From NCBI GenBank assembly GCA_035454085.1, contig DAOTEJ010000017.1:1-38106 (forward strand): DNA of 38,106 nucleotides. Direction: 5' to 3'. A program made the translations under genes and the position numbers. The DNA is from DAOTEJ01 sp035454085. Its GTDB lineage: Bacteria > Pseudomonadota > Gammaproteobacteria > Burkholderiales > Burkholderiaceae_F. The notes below the pieces were generated by a model. The model had not been told where the DNA came from and searched no databases. It worked only from the letters and a program-made list of their open reading frames with translations. How positions within the stretch are numbered: the first letter of the stretch is position 1; each line of letters opens with the position of its first letter. Of this stretch, positions 8,280 to 15,726 are shown one piece after another.

Positions 8280-8940
8280 GGCGCCGCCCCACGCGCGCGC
8301 TCACGAGGTAGGAGGCGCTGATCGCCACCATCGAGATGGCCAGCAGCAGCGCGGCCATGCGCCCGGCGCCCGCCTCGTCGAACGCCTGGACGCGGTCATA
8401 GATCGCGATGGCCGCGGTGCGCGTCTCGCCCGGAATGCTGCCGCCCACCATCAGCACCACGCCGAACTCGCCCAGCGTATGCGCGAAGGTGAGCACCATC
8501 GCCGAAAGCACGCCCGGCCAGGCCAGCGGCAACTCGATGCGCCAGAAGCTGCGCCAGCGCGACAGGCCCGAGACGGCCGCCGCCTCGCGCACCTCGGGGG
8601 CAATGCCCTCGAAGGCGCGCTGCATGGGCTGGATCGCGAAGGGCAGGTTGGCGATCAGCGAGGCCACCAGGATGCCGCTGAAGCTGAAGGCCAGCGTGTG
8701 CCCTGTCCATGATTCGAACCAGCGTGCCAGCGGCGAGTGCGCGCCCATGGCAACCAGCAGGTAGAAGCCCAGCACGGTGGGCGGCAAGACCAGCGGCAAG
8801 GCGAAGAGCGCCTCCACCAGCGGGCGCGCGCGAAAGCGCGTCCAGGCCAGCCAGCGCGCCACCAGCAGTCCGACGGGCACGAGGATGAGCACCGTGAGCA
8901 GCGCAAGCCGCAGCGACAGGCCGACAGCGGTCCAGTCCAA
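8272..8940 (-). CDS. modB: Molybdate ABC transporter permease
   Basis: A 222-residue inner-membrane permease with about five to six transmembrane segments. The family features PLVLPPTVLGFYLL (near residue 48) and TFAHTLGEFGVVLMVGGSIPGETRTAAIAIYD are textbook ModB. The EAAAVSGLSRWRSFWRIELPLAWPG loop is the EAA coupling motif that contacts ModC. The start is TTG (CAA at 8938-8940), directly after the modA stop with no gap; no nearby ATG gives a complete first helix. The rare start and zero spacing suggest production by reinitiation after modA. Confidence 0.93.
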   Translation of the reverse strand: MDWTAVGLSLRLALLTVLILVPVGLLVARWLAWTRFRARPLVEALFALPLVLPPTVLGFYLLVAMGAHSPLARWFESWTGHTLAFSFSGILVASLIANLPFAIQPMQRAFEGIAPEVREAAAVSGLSRWRSFWRIELPLAWPGVLSAMVLTFAHTLGEFGVVLMVGGSIPGETRTAAIAIYDRVQAFDEAGAGRMAALLLAISMVAISASYLVSARVGRRRG

Positions 8941-9753
8941 TCAGCCCTCGCCCGGAAGCGCAAAGCCCTGGCGTCGCAACTCGGCGCGCGCCTCGGGTCC
9001 TTGCAGGTACTGGAAGAAGTCGCGCGCACCGGCGTCGGCGCCCTTGATCAGGACCATGCCCTGCACCAGCGGCGCATGCAGTCGAGCCGGCAGCAGCGCG
9101 TGGCTGGAGCGGCGTGCCACCTCGGGGGCGAGCGCGAGCGAGTAGGCCACGATGCCCGCCTGCGCATTGCCCGAGACCACGAACTGCGTCGCCTGCGCCA
9201 CGTTCTCGCCCAGCACCAGGCGGGGCTCGGCGGCGACCCACAAGCCGGCGGCCTGCAAGGCCTCGCGTGCGCGCTGACCGTAGGGTGCGTGTTCAGGATT
9301 GGCGATCGCCAGACGCTTGAGCCGGCCGTCAGCCAGGGCGGCCCCCAGGTCGGCCAGGCTGGGGTCGGGCTTGAGCGGCGAGCCCGCGGGCAGGAGCAGC
9401 GCAAGCCGGCCGATCGCGTAGGCCACGACCTCGCCTTGCGCCCGACCCGCAGCCACGAGGCGCTGTGCCAGGGCCTCGTCGGCCGACATGAAGATGGCAT
9501 AGGGCGCGCCCTGCTCGATCTGCCGCGCCAGGTTGCCGGACGACCCGAACACGAGGCGCACGGCCCTGCCCGTCTTCGCCTCGTAGCGCGCCGCCACGGT
9601 CTCGAGCGCGAACTTGAGGTCGGCAGCGGCGGCCACCGTCACCGCCTGCGCGGCCGCCGGCCCGCCCGCGGCGGCCAGGCTCAGGGCCAGCAGCGCAGCG
9701 AGCAGCGCCCGGCGCGCGACCCCGCACGAACCTGGGTCGCCAGAAGCGCTCAT
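8941..9753 (-). CDS. modA: Molybdate-binding periplasmic protein
   Basis: A 270-residue binding protein that captures molybdate (or tungstate) for ModBC. It has a signal peptide (residues about 12-37, ending AAAQA), then VTVAAAADLKFALE, FGSSGNLARQIEQGAP with the oxyanion-binding Ser residues, IFMSADEALAQRL, and LGENVAQATQFVVSGNAQAGIVAYS, all standard ModA landmarks. The ATG at 9753 is chosen for the signal peptide; the frame runs open far upstream inside the UPF0149 gene. It lies 14 bases after that gene and runs straight into modB, so the four reverse-strand genes look like one transcript. No ModE box or molybdenum-cofactor riboswitch is visible in the short spacer. Confidence 0.93.
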   Translation of the reverse strand: MSASGDPGSCGVARRALLAALLALSLAAAGGPAAAQAVTVAAAADLKFALETVAARYEAKTGRAVRLVFGSSGNLARQIEQGAPYAIFMSADEALAQRLVAAGRAQGEVVAYAIGRLALLLPAGSPLKPDPSLADLGAALADGRLKRLAIANPEHAPYGQRAREALQAAGLWVAAEPRLVLGENVAQATQFVVSGNAQAGIVAYSLALAPEVARRSSHALLPARLHAPLVQGMVLIKGADAGARDFFQYLQGPEARAELRRQGFALPGEG

Positions 9754-9767
9754 GGCGGCAAGTGCAA

Positions 9768-10475
9768 TCAGCGACGCCGGGCCGCGCGCGCTCCTGGCGC
9801 GGGCCCGCGATGGCGCGTCGCTGCAGCCGGCTTGCGCCCGCCTGCACCCTTGCCCCGCGCGGCGCTGGCGGGCTGGATGCCACGGGTGGCGAGCGCGGCC
9901 TCGGTCACGCTGGCGATCAGATCGCCCAGCGCCTCGTCGAGCGTGGCCAGGGGCGCCTCGGCGTCGAGTTCCGCGCGCGCCTCGGCGAGGTCGCCCAGCG
10001 AGTCTTCCGGCAGATGACGCAGCACGCCGATCAGCGCGGCGGCGACATCCTCGTCGTCGGACTCCAGCAAGCCCGGCCAGCGCTGCGCGGCGTCGAGAAA
10101 GCCAAGCGCGAAGGGTTCGAGCGCGGCCAGGGCCTCGAGCCCGCCGAGCGGGCGACCGGCCTCGTCCTCGGGCTCGAAGATCACCGGGTCGATCGGCCGG
10201 CCGGCGTCGATCAGTCCGGCCAGCTGCGCGTGCCGGCGCATCACCAACTCCGGCAGACGCGCGGATGTCGCGCTCTGGAGCGAGCGGCCCTGCGCGTCGA
10301 ACACGAAGGGCAACCACTGCGCGGGCGCGGGCGGCGCGGGCATGAGCAGCAGCGCCACGACAAAGCCGTCGAGGGTGGCGGCATCCATGGGTTCGGCCGG
10401 CTCGGGCAGGGCGGCAAGCGCCTCGTCGAGTTCGACCAGTTCGGCAACGGTAAGCGGCGCAGTGCGGGGAGGCAT
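9768..10475 (-). CDS. UPF0149 / YecA-family protein
   Basis: A 235-residue protein of the UPF0149 (YgfB/YecA) group. The N-terminus LVELDEALAALP and MDAATLDGFVVALLLMPAP is the usual opening (a Met-x-x-x-x-Leu-Asp-Gly-Phe helix), and the middle EPFALGFLDAAQRWPGLLE plus the Asp/Glu-rich DEDVAAALIGVLRHLPED match the fold. Molecular function is unknown; many relatives carry a C-terminal SEC-C metal motif. Here that tail is replaced by an Arg/Ala/Gly-rich basic stretch (about 205-235). The ATG at 10475 is preferred over an in-frame start at 10508. It precedes modA by 14 bases; any role in molybdate uptake would be guesswork. Confidence 0.75.
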   Translation of the reverse strand: MPPRTAPLTVAELVELDEALAALPEPAEPMDAATLDGFVVALLLMPAPPAPAQWLPFVFDAQGRSLQSATSARLPELVMRRHAQLAGLIDAGRPIDPVIFEPEDEAGRPLGGLEALAALEPFALGFLDAAQRWPGLLESDDEDVAAALIGVLRHLPEDSLGDLAEARAELDAEAPLATLDEALGDLIASVTEAALATRGIQPASAARGKGAGGRKPAAATRHRGPAPGARAARRR

Positions 10476-10505
10476 GGGCGCATTATGCCGAGGCCCGGGG
10501 CGGCC

Positions 10506-10538
10506 CAAACAAAACGGCCCGGCGCAAGGCCGGGCCGT
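10506..10538 (-). terminator. Rho-independent terminator of the lipoprotein gene
   Basis: ACGGCCCGGC (10514-10523) and GCCGGGCCGT (10529-10538) pair perfectly over 10 bp with a 5-base loop. Read on the reverse strand the hairpin is followed by TTTTGTTT. It lies 17 bases after the lipoprotein stop and before the UPF0149 start, separating the two transcription units. Confidence 0.88.
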
Positions 10539-10555
10539 GTGTTCGCTGGCGGCGT

Positions 10556-11035
10556 CTACTTCACGCTGAACTTGCGCGAGCCCGCGGGCTTGTCGTCGAC
10601 GAAGAACTCGACCATGTAGTCGCCCACCGGCCAGCCGTCAGGCTTGCTGATGTGAAACTCGTTGACCGCGGGACCGGTGGTCTCGATCACCATCACGTCT
10701 TCCTTGACCGGGACCGTCTTGCCGTCCCGGGTGTAGGTCCACTTGGCCTTGACGCTGGCCTTGCCCGCGCCGGTGGTGGCCACCGAGGCGTAGATCGGGT
10801 CCTTGACGGCGAAGACCTCCATCACCTGGACGACCTTCTTGTCCGGCCCGACCGCCTTGCCAAGCATGATTTCGCCGACCGTCACGCCCACGGGCGCGGG
10901 GGGCGGCGGCGGCGGTGCGACCGGGGCGGGCGCGGGGGCCGGCGGCGGAGGCGGCGGAGGCGGTTCCTTCTTGCCGCAGGCCGTCAGGACGAGAAGCGTC
11001 GCGGCGAGCGCCGCCACGAGAGTGCGATTCAACAT
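10556..11035 (-). CDS. Proline-rich lipoprotein of unknown function
   Basis: A 159-residue predicted lipoprotein. The signal peptide ends in the lipobox LTAC with Cys20, followed by Gly-Lys-Lys. A low-complexity linker of Pro, Ala and Val spans about residues 25-49, then a compact C-terminal domain (about 50-159) with alternating beta-like stretches, including KAKWTYTRDGKTVPV and GDYMVEFFVDDKPAGSRKF. The latter resembles immunoglobulin-like or sugar-binding periplasmic modules only in a general way; I do not recognise the family. The proline linker would let the domain reach through the periplasm or past peptidoglycan. It is the last gene of the DUF3300-DUF2950-LysM run and is closed by the terminator downstream. 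Confidence 0.75.
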   Translation of the reverse strand: MLNRTLVAALAATLLVLTACGKKEPPPPPPPPAPAPAPVAPPPPPPAPVGVTVGEIMLGKAVGPDKKVVQVMEVFAVKDPIYASVATTGAGKASVKAKWTYTRDGKTVPVKEDVMVIETTGPAVNEFHISKPDGWPVGDYMVEFFVDDKPAGSRKFSVK

Positions 11036-11081
11036 CTTGGATCTCCCTTAGAGGAACAGTGTGTCGCGCGTCGCCGCAGCG

Positions 11082-11381
11082 TCAGAGCGGCGGAATCTTG
11101 AGCTTCTGACCCGGGTGGATCAGGTCGGGGTTCTTGAGGATGTCGGTGTTGGCCTCGAAGATCAGGCGCCACTTGTTGGCGTCGCCGTACTCGCGCTTGG
11201 CGATCTTCGAGAGGCTGTCTCCAGGCTTGACCTCGACGATCTTGGTCGCCGTAGTGCTCGAACCGCTCTCCACGTTGGAAAAGTCGGGCATGTCGCTCAT
11301 TGCTTTCTCCTTCGGTGCTGCGGAAGACGGCGTGGTGGGATTGTTGCCGCCCACGTTCGAAAAATCGGGTGTGTCTGACAT
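11082..11381 (-). CDS. LysM-domain protein with duplicated N-terminus
   Basis: A 99-residue protein whose C-terminal half (about 48-99, IVEVKPGDSLSKIAKREYGD to HPGQKLKIP) is one LysM domain, a peptidoglycan-binding module. The N-terminus holds two copies of the same start: MSDTPDFSNV at residue 1 and MSDMPDFSNV at residue 28. Both ATGs have good ribosome binding sites: GGAG five bases before 11381, and AAGGAG six bases before 11300. The real protein could therefore be 99 or 72 residues, or both. No signal peptide is present in either form, as is usual for cytosolic BON/LysM-like small proteins of this group. It sits 46 bases before the lipoprotein gene. Confidence 0.82.
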   Translation of the reverse strand: MSDTPDFSNVGGNNPTTPSSAAPKEKAMSDMPDFSNVESGSSTTATKIVEVKPGDSLSKIAKREYGDANKWRLIFEANTDILKNPDLIHPGQKLKIPPL

Positions 11382-11532
11382 GGCTGCTCCAATGCTGGTT
11401 CAGTCGCCCCTGCTCCGCGCGCGGGGCGCACGGAACCCGGCGGCCAGTCTCGGCGCCCGCGCGACCCCTGTCGAGCGCCGCGCTGGCGCGAGCGCCCGAT
11501 TCGGGGGCGGCGTGGCGCCGCGCCCGACCCTG

Positions 11533-12423
11533 CTACTTCTGCACGTCGAGCCGGGTCCAGCTGGCGTCGGGATCGAAGCTCTTGATGCCCGGGGCCACCG
11601 CAGCCGTGTTCTTTCCCAGGTTCTTTTCGTAGACGCGGCCGTCAGGACCTACCAGGAAGCTCATCACCCCGGTGTCGCCCCACTTGGCGGGCCAGGCGAT
11701 CATGGCGAACCCTTCGGTCAGGCGGCCATCCTTGATGTAGGACTTGGCGCCGCCCGGAGCCTGGCTGCCTTGTGCCGTGAGGATGCGGTAGCGGTAGCCC
11801 ATCCACGGCGAGCCCTTGGCGGGCATGCCGGCGTCGGCAGACGCGAACAGACTGCCGAGCGGGCTCATGGCCTCGCCCGCGGCCGTCGGCCAGTACAGGC
11901 CGTCGCGCTTGCCCGGACTGCTGGCGAACTTCTGGGCGTACTCGCGCACCCCGTCGCCGTTGCGATCGACCGACTGGTACTCGCGTTGCGCCTCGGCGTA
12001 GGCCACGGCGGCCTTGGCGGCCGAGATCTCGTTGCGGCCGATGCGCCGGGTACGAAACTCGTCCTGGGCCGCCACGAGGTCGAACTGCCAGCCGCTGGTG
12101 CGCTTGACGATGGGGATGGGCAGGGTCCAGTTGGACGGGCCGACCGCGAGCAGCGCGCGGTTGGCGCTTTCCATGACGATGCGCTGCCCCTTCGAGGCCT
12201 GGTAGAGGAAGGCCGTCTTGTCGTCGGGATCGACGCCGTCCGGAATCAGCGTGCGGTAGTTGGGGCCGAGCACGGTGCGCAGATCCGTATCGCTGCTGAT
12301 CGCGACCGCATCGACGAACGCGCGGCCGGCGGCCTCGGGCGTCGGGTAGATCTGCTGCGCCTGGACACTGCCTACGCCGGCGGCAAACAAGGCGGCCGCG
12401 AGGGTGAGTTGCTTGATGGTCAT
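11533..12423 (-). CDS. DUF2950 family secreted protein
   Basis: A 296-residue protein with a clean signal peptide (1-22, ending SVQAQ). The body matches DUF2950 as I know it: PTPEAAGRAFVDAV at the start, a central RNEISAAKAAVAYAEAQREY helix followed by DRNGDGVREYAQKF, and a C-terminal GFAMIAWPAKWGDTGVMSFLVGPDG segment with a YEKNLG ending. The DRNGDG stretch resembles a calcium-binding loop. Family function is unknown. It begins only 12 bases after the DUF3300 gene, a pairing I recall from other Proteobacteria, so the two probably work together in the periplasm. Confidence 0.87.
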   Translation of the reverse strand: MTIKQLTLAAALFAAGVGSVQAQQIYPTPEAAGRAFVDAVAISSDTDLRTVLGPNYRTLIPDGVDPDDKTAFLYQASKGQRIVMESANRALLAVGPSNWTLPIPIVKRTSGWQFDLVAAQDEFRTRRIGRNEISAAKAAVAYAEAQREYQSVDRNGDGVREYAQKFASSPGKRDGLYWPTAAGEAMSPLGSLFASADAGMPAKGSPWMGYRYRILTAQGSQAPGGAKSYIKDGRLTEGFAMIAWPAKWGDTGVMSFLVGPDGRVYEKNLGKNTAAVAPGIKSFDPDASWTRLDVQK

Positions 12424-12435
12424 GATCTCTCGCTC

Positions 12436-13848
12436 CTATCGACGAGCGCCACCGGCACGACCACCGCCACCGCCGCCGGCGGGGCGCGCCGCCGGCGCGG
12501 CGGGCCGGGCAGCCGGCTTGTTGTACGAGGGTGCCGGCTTGTTGTACGACGGTGCAGGCTTGTTGTAGGAGGGAGTGGGCCGGTTCATGCTCTGGCGGCT
12601 GGCTTGGCCGCGGTCGTAGTCCGCTTTCGACGCCGAGGGCTTGCTGGCACCCGAGAACGCGTTGTCGCGAGTCGAAGGGGCGGGGCGGCTCGCCCCGGCG
12701 TCCTTTGCCGAAAAGTCGCGAGTGCCAGCCTGGGCACCGCCTGCACGGTCACCCGGCCGATCGCCAGCGCGATCGCCCGCTCGATCACCAGCACGGTCGC
12801 CCGCGCGGTCGCCTGCTCGATCTCCGGCGCGGTCCCCGCCCTGTTTCTGCAAGGCCTCGCGGGTTGCCGGATCCCGGGTGGTGTTGGCCATGGTGTCGCG
12901 CGCGCGGTCGCGCTGCGCGTCACGGCTGTCGGCGTGGCCGCGCGCGTCGGAGACACCGCCGTCCTTGGACACCGGACGCGAGTACTTGTCGCGCGTCGAG
13001 GCGTTGCCGTAGGGCACGCCCTTGCGGTTGGCAGCGTCGTGATTCCAACTCGTGCGGTTGCCCGAGACGTTGGTCATCTTGTTGTTGACGTTGATGTTGT
13101 TGTAGCGGTTGACGTTGATGTCCACGTCGCCCCGGCCCCAGTTGGCGTTGCCCCAGATCCCGTTGGCGACGCCCACCACCGCCGCGCCCCAAATGACGCC
13201 GGCCGCGAAGTTCGCGCCGGGGTAGTAGTAGGGGGGCGGTGCCCAGTAATAGGGTGGGTAGGCCGGGTACATCCACGAGCCATACACGACCGTGGGCTGG
13301 TAGACCGGCACGTAGATCGCCTGCGGCTGCGCCGGCTCGATGATGATCACCTGCGAGCCGCTCTGGGTCTCGGTGGCCACTTTCTGCTCGGCGTTGGTCT
13401 TGAGGTTGCCGGCCTTCTGCGCCTGCACGCGCAGGCGCTGCACCGAATCCATCACTTTCTTCGGATCGGCCAGGAACGCGTCGCCCGTGTCCTGCACCCA
13501 CTGCGGCTTCTCGTTCATCATCACCAGGACTTGGGGCACCGACACGAGCCCCTTGACCGAGGGATCCCAGTCCTGTCCTTCGACCTTGTTGACCGCGGCA
13601 TCGCCCTTGTCGTCGGGGTGCGCCTTCACCCACGCGCCGGCCGACTTCACGTCGGCCGGATAGGTGCTGGCCATCAGCACCTGGGCGAGCAGGGCATCGG
13701 GGTAGAGCGCGATCGGCGCCATGAGCGCGTCGATCTGCCCGTCGGAAAAGGTCCTGTCCTGCGCCTGCGCGGGCACCATCGCCGCGAGCGTCAGCAGCAG
13801 GGCCGCGCAGCCATGCCACACGGCGTGCGCGTATCGGTCGAATCTCAT
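12436..13848 (-). CDS. DUF3300 family envelope protein with repeat-rich tail
   Basis: A 470-residue secreted protein. The signal peptide ends PAQAQ; the DUF3300 domain (about 33-260) begins FSDGQIDALMAPIALYPDALLAQVLMAS, the family signature, and ends in a Tyr/Pro/Trp-rich stretch (YPPYYWAPPPYYYPG). After it come a Gly/Trp/Asn-rich segment (GNANWGRGDVDINVNRYNNIN), a charged region with eight GDRA-type tetrapeptides, three PSYNKPA heptapeptides, and an Ala/Gly/Arg tail. The disordered, mostly basic tail suggests binding to anionic polymers of the wall or matrix. The ATG at 13848 has a strong GGAGGAG just upstream and is chosen over the 25-residue longer frame. First gene of the DUF3300-DUF2950-LysM-lipoprotein run. 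Confidence 0.87.
   Translation of the reverse strand: MRFDRYAHAVWHGCAALLLTLAAMVPAQAQDRTFSDGQIDALMAPIALYPDALLAQVLMASTYPADVKSAGAWVKAHPDDKGDAAVNKVEGQDWDPSVKGLVSVPQVLVMMNEKPQWVQDTGDAFLADPKKVMDSVQRLRVQAQKAGNLKTNAEQKVATETQSGSQVIIIEPAQPQAIYVPVYQPTVVYGSWMYPAYPPYYWAPPPYYYPGANFAAGVIWGAAVVGVANGIWGNANWGRGDVDINVNRYNNINVNNKMTNVSGNRTSWNHDAANRKGVPYGNASTRDKYSRPVSKDGGVSDARGHADSRDAQRDRARDTMANTTRDPATREALQKQGGDRAGDRAGDRAGDRAGDRAGDRAGDRPGDRAGGAQAGTRDFSAKDAGASRPAPSTRDNAFSGASKPSASKADYDRGQASRQSMNRPTPSYNKPAPSYNKPAPSYNKPAARPAAPAARPAGGGGGGRAGGARR
12511..12573 (-). repeat. Three 21-base tandem repeats coding PSYNKPA
   Basis: Three units at 12511-12531, 12532-12552 and 12553-12573 differ at only a few bases and encode the heptapeptide P-S-Y-N-K-P-A near the end of the DUF3300 protein. 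High DNA identity suggests recent slippage-type expansion. Confidence 0.9.
12746..12841 (-). repeat. Eight 12-base tandem repeats coding GDRA
   Basis: Eight consecutive 12-base units, pattern CGRTCNCCNGCN on the forward strand, encode Gly-Asp-Arg-Ala/Pro/Gly tetrapeptides. Codons for Asp vary (GAT/GAC), and Ala and Gly codons drift, so the array is older than the 21-base repeats. In-frame unit length means copy number can change without breaking the gene. Confidence 0.9.
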
Positions 13849-13965
13849 GTGGAACTCCTCCATTTTGAATCTCGTACCGCGTTGGCCGCGCGGGCGCAAC
13901 GCCACCACTTGCGACGCCTGCACCCCGTCCGGCGCAGCCTAGCAGAGCCGCACAGTTTCACGGCC

Positions 13966-14550
13966 TCAGGCTCGCTCGAACCGGTAGACCGCGACCGTCG
14001 CCCGCAGGGCCGGCGCGAACCGCACCGGCTGCCCGCGCGCGAGCACCGCGCGGCCGAGCACGCGCAAGCCTACCCGCGCCGCGAGGATCTCGAAATCCTT
14101 GAGCGTGCACAGGTGGATGTTGGGCGTGTCGTACCACTGGTAGGGAATCTCGGGCGTGACCGGCATGTGCCCGCGCAGCAGCGCCACGGCATGGCGCCAG
14201 TGGCCGAAGTTCGGGAAGCTCACGATGCCCTGGCGCGCCACCCGCGCCATCTCGGTGAGCATGGCCTCGGCGTCGTGCACCGCCTGCAGGGTCTGCGAGA
14301 GCACCACCGTATCGAAAGTGTCGTCGCGGAACAGGCGCAGCCCGGCGTCGAGGTTCTGCTGCAGCACATTGACGCCGGCGGCCACGCAGGCCGCGACGTG
14401 CGCGTCCGCCAGTTCCACGCCGTAGCCGGGGCAGCGCTTGGCCTCGTGCAGGTGAGCAAGCAGGGCTCCGTCGCCGCAGCCGAGGTCGAGCACGCGGGTG
14501 CCCGGCGCCACCCAGTCGGCGATCAGTGCAAGGTCGGGGCGCAGGCTCAT
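13966..14550 (-). CDS. metW: MetW methyltransferase-like protein
   Basis: A 194-residue class I SAM-dependent methyltransferase-fold protein. The SAM loop is VLDLGCGDGALL (near 20-31); FDTVVLSQTLQAV and VSFPNFGHWRHAVALLRGHMP are MetW signatures, as is YQWYDTPNIHLCT. MetW is the usual partner of MetX, and is reported to associate with or support the homoserine acyltransferase; its own methyl acceptor is not established. The ATG overlaps the metX stop by four bases (ATGA), indicating coupled translation. Confidence 0.95.
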   Translation of the reverse strand: MSLRPDLALIADWVAPGTRVLDLGCGDGALLAHLHEAKRCPGYGVELADAHVAACVAAGVNVLQQNLDAGLRLFRDDTFDTVVLSQTLQAVHDAEAMLTEMARVARQGIVSFPNFGHWRHAVALLRGHMPVTPEIPYQWYDTPNIHLCTLKDFEILAARVGLRVLGRAVLARGQPVRFAPALRATVAVYRFERA

Positions 14551-15698
14551 GGCCCCAGCTCCGCAGCCACGCGCTCGAAGTAGTTGCGCACCACGGCGTG
14601 GTAGCGGGCATCGTCGAGCAGGAACGCGTCGTGACCGTGGGGCGCGTCGATCTCGGCGTAGGCCAGGTCGCGCCCGTTGGCCACCAGCGCCTCGACGATC
14701 TCGCGGCTGCGCGAGGGATCGAAGCGCCAGTCGGTAGTGAAACTTGCCAGCAGGAAGCGCGCCCGCGCCGGCGCCAGCGCCGCGGCCAGGTCGCCGCCGT
14801 GGGCCCGCGCCGGGTCGAAGTAGTCGAGCGCCCGGGTGATGAGCAGGTAGGTGTTGGCGTCGAAGTAGTCGCTGAACTTGTCGCCCTGATGGCGCAGATA
14901 GCTCTCGACCTCGAACTCCACGTCGTAGTTGAAGCTCCAGTCCTCGTGGCCCGCCGAGCCGCGCCGCGCGCGCCCGAACTTCTTGGCCATGTCCTCGCTC
15001 GACAGGTAGGTGATGTGGCCGATCATGCGCGCCACGCGCAGGCCGCGCCGCGGCACTACGCCATGCGCGTAGAAGTCCCCGTCGTGGAAGTCAGGATCGG
15101 TGCGGATCGCCGTGCGCGCCACCTCGTTGAAGGCAATGTTCTGGGCGCTGAGTTTCGGCGCGCTGGCGATCACGACGCAGTGCGCCAGCCGCTCGGGGTA
15201 GCGAATGCTCCAGGCCAGCGCCTGCATCCCGCCGAGCGAGCCGCCCATCACGGCGGCGAAGCGCTCGATGCCCAGGGCGTCGGCCACGCGGGCCTGGGCA
15301 TCGACCCAGTCTTCCACCGTCACCAAGGGGAAGCGCGCACCCCAGGGCCGGCCGGAGACCGGATCGATCGACATGGGCCCGGTGGAGCCGAAGCAGGAGC
15401 CCAGGTTGTTCACGCCGATCACGAAAAAGCGGTCGGTGTCGAGCGGCTTGCCCGGGCCGACCATGTTGTCCCACCAGCCCAGATCGTCGGGCGCGTCGGC
15501 GTAGTGGCCCGCCACATGGTGCGAGGCGTTGAGCGCGTGGCACACCAGCACCGCGTTGCTGCGCGCGGCGTTGAGCGCGCCGTAGGTTTCGACCTTCAGC
15601 TCGTAGGGGCCAAAGGCCGCGCCCGCCGCGAGCGGCAGGGGCTCGTCGAAGCGCAGCGTCTGCGCCTGCACTGCGCCGACGGAGCCAGATCTGGGCAT
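14547..15698 (-). CDS. metX: Homoserine O-acyltransferase (MetX)
   Basis: A 383-residue alpha/beta-hydrolase-fold enzyme that activates homoserine by transferring an acetyl or succinyl group from the CoA thioester, the first committed step to methionine. The nucleophile is Ser154 in MGGSLGGMQ; the catalytic Asp and His are in TDWRFDPSRSREI and PHGHDAFLLD near the end. NVNNLGSCFGSTGP-type sequence (here GVNNLGSCFGSTGPMSIDP) and the WWDNMVGPG loop are typical. Proteobacterial MetX proteins include both acetyl- and succinyltransferases, and I cannot settle the donor from inspection. It follows ptsI by 28 bases, so it may be read from the upstream gsh-pts operon. Confidence 0.94.
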   Translation of the reverse strand: MPRSGSVGAVQAQTLRFDEPLPLAAGAAFGPYELKVETYGALNAARSNAVLVCHALNASHHVAGHYADAPDDLGWWDNMVGPGKPLDTDRFFVIGVNNLGSCFGSTGPMSIDPVSGRPWGARFPLVTVEDWVDAQARVADALGIERFAAVMGGSLGGMQALAWSIRYPERLAHCVVIASAPKLSAQNIAFNEVARTAIRTDPDFHDGDFYAHGVVPRRGLRVARMIGHITYLSSEDMAKKFGRARRGSAGHEDWSFNYDVEFEVESYLRHQGDKFSDYFDANTYLLITRALDYFDPARAHGGDLAAALAPARARFLLASFTTDWRFDPSRSREIVEALVANGRDLAYAEIDAPHGHDAFLLDDARYHAVVRNYFERVAAELGP

Positions 15699-15726
15699 CA
15701 GGAGGTTCCGGAGAGGCGCACAGCCG

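Noticed and set aside
9754..9767. ModE box or molybdenum-cofactor riboswitch upstream of modA
   Set aside because: Only 14 bases separate modA from the gene before it, and no ModE-like dyad or riboswitch fold was seen there.
11382..11532. Terminator between the DUF2950 and LysM genes
   Set aside because: An imperfect GC-rich dyad near 11505-11527 has no T-run on either strand and is ordinary for this base composition.
12746..12841. CRISPR-like array from the regularly spaced repeats
   Set aside because: Units are 12 bases with no spacers and translate in frame to GDRA tetrapeptides inside a secreted protein gene.
11134..14583. A 1149-codon forward-strand open frame across the envelope gene block
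   Set aside because: It is the antisense shadow of DUF2950, DUF3300 and metW in very GC-rich DNA, rich in His/Arg/Gly with no domain, and lies against genes with clear families and ribosome binding sites.
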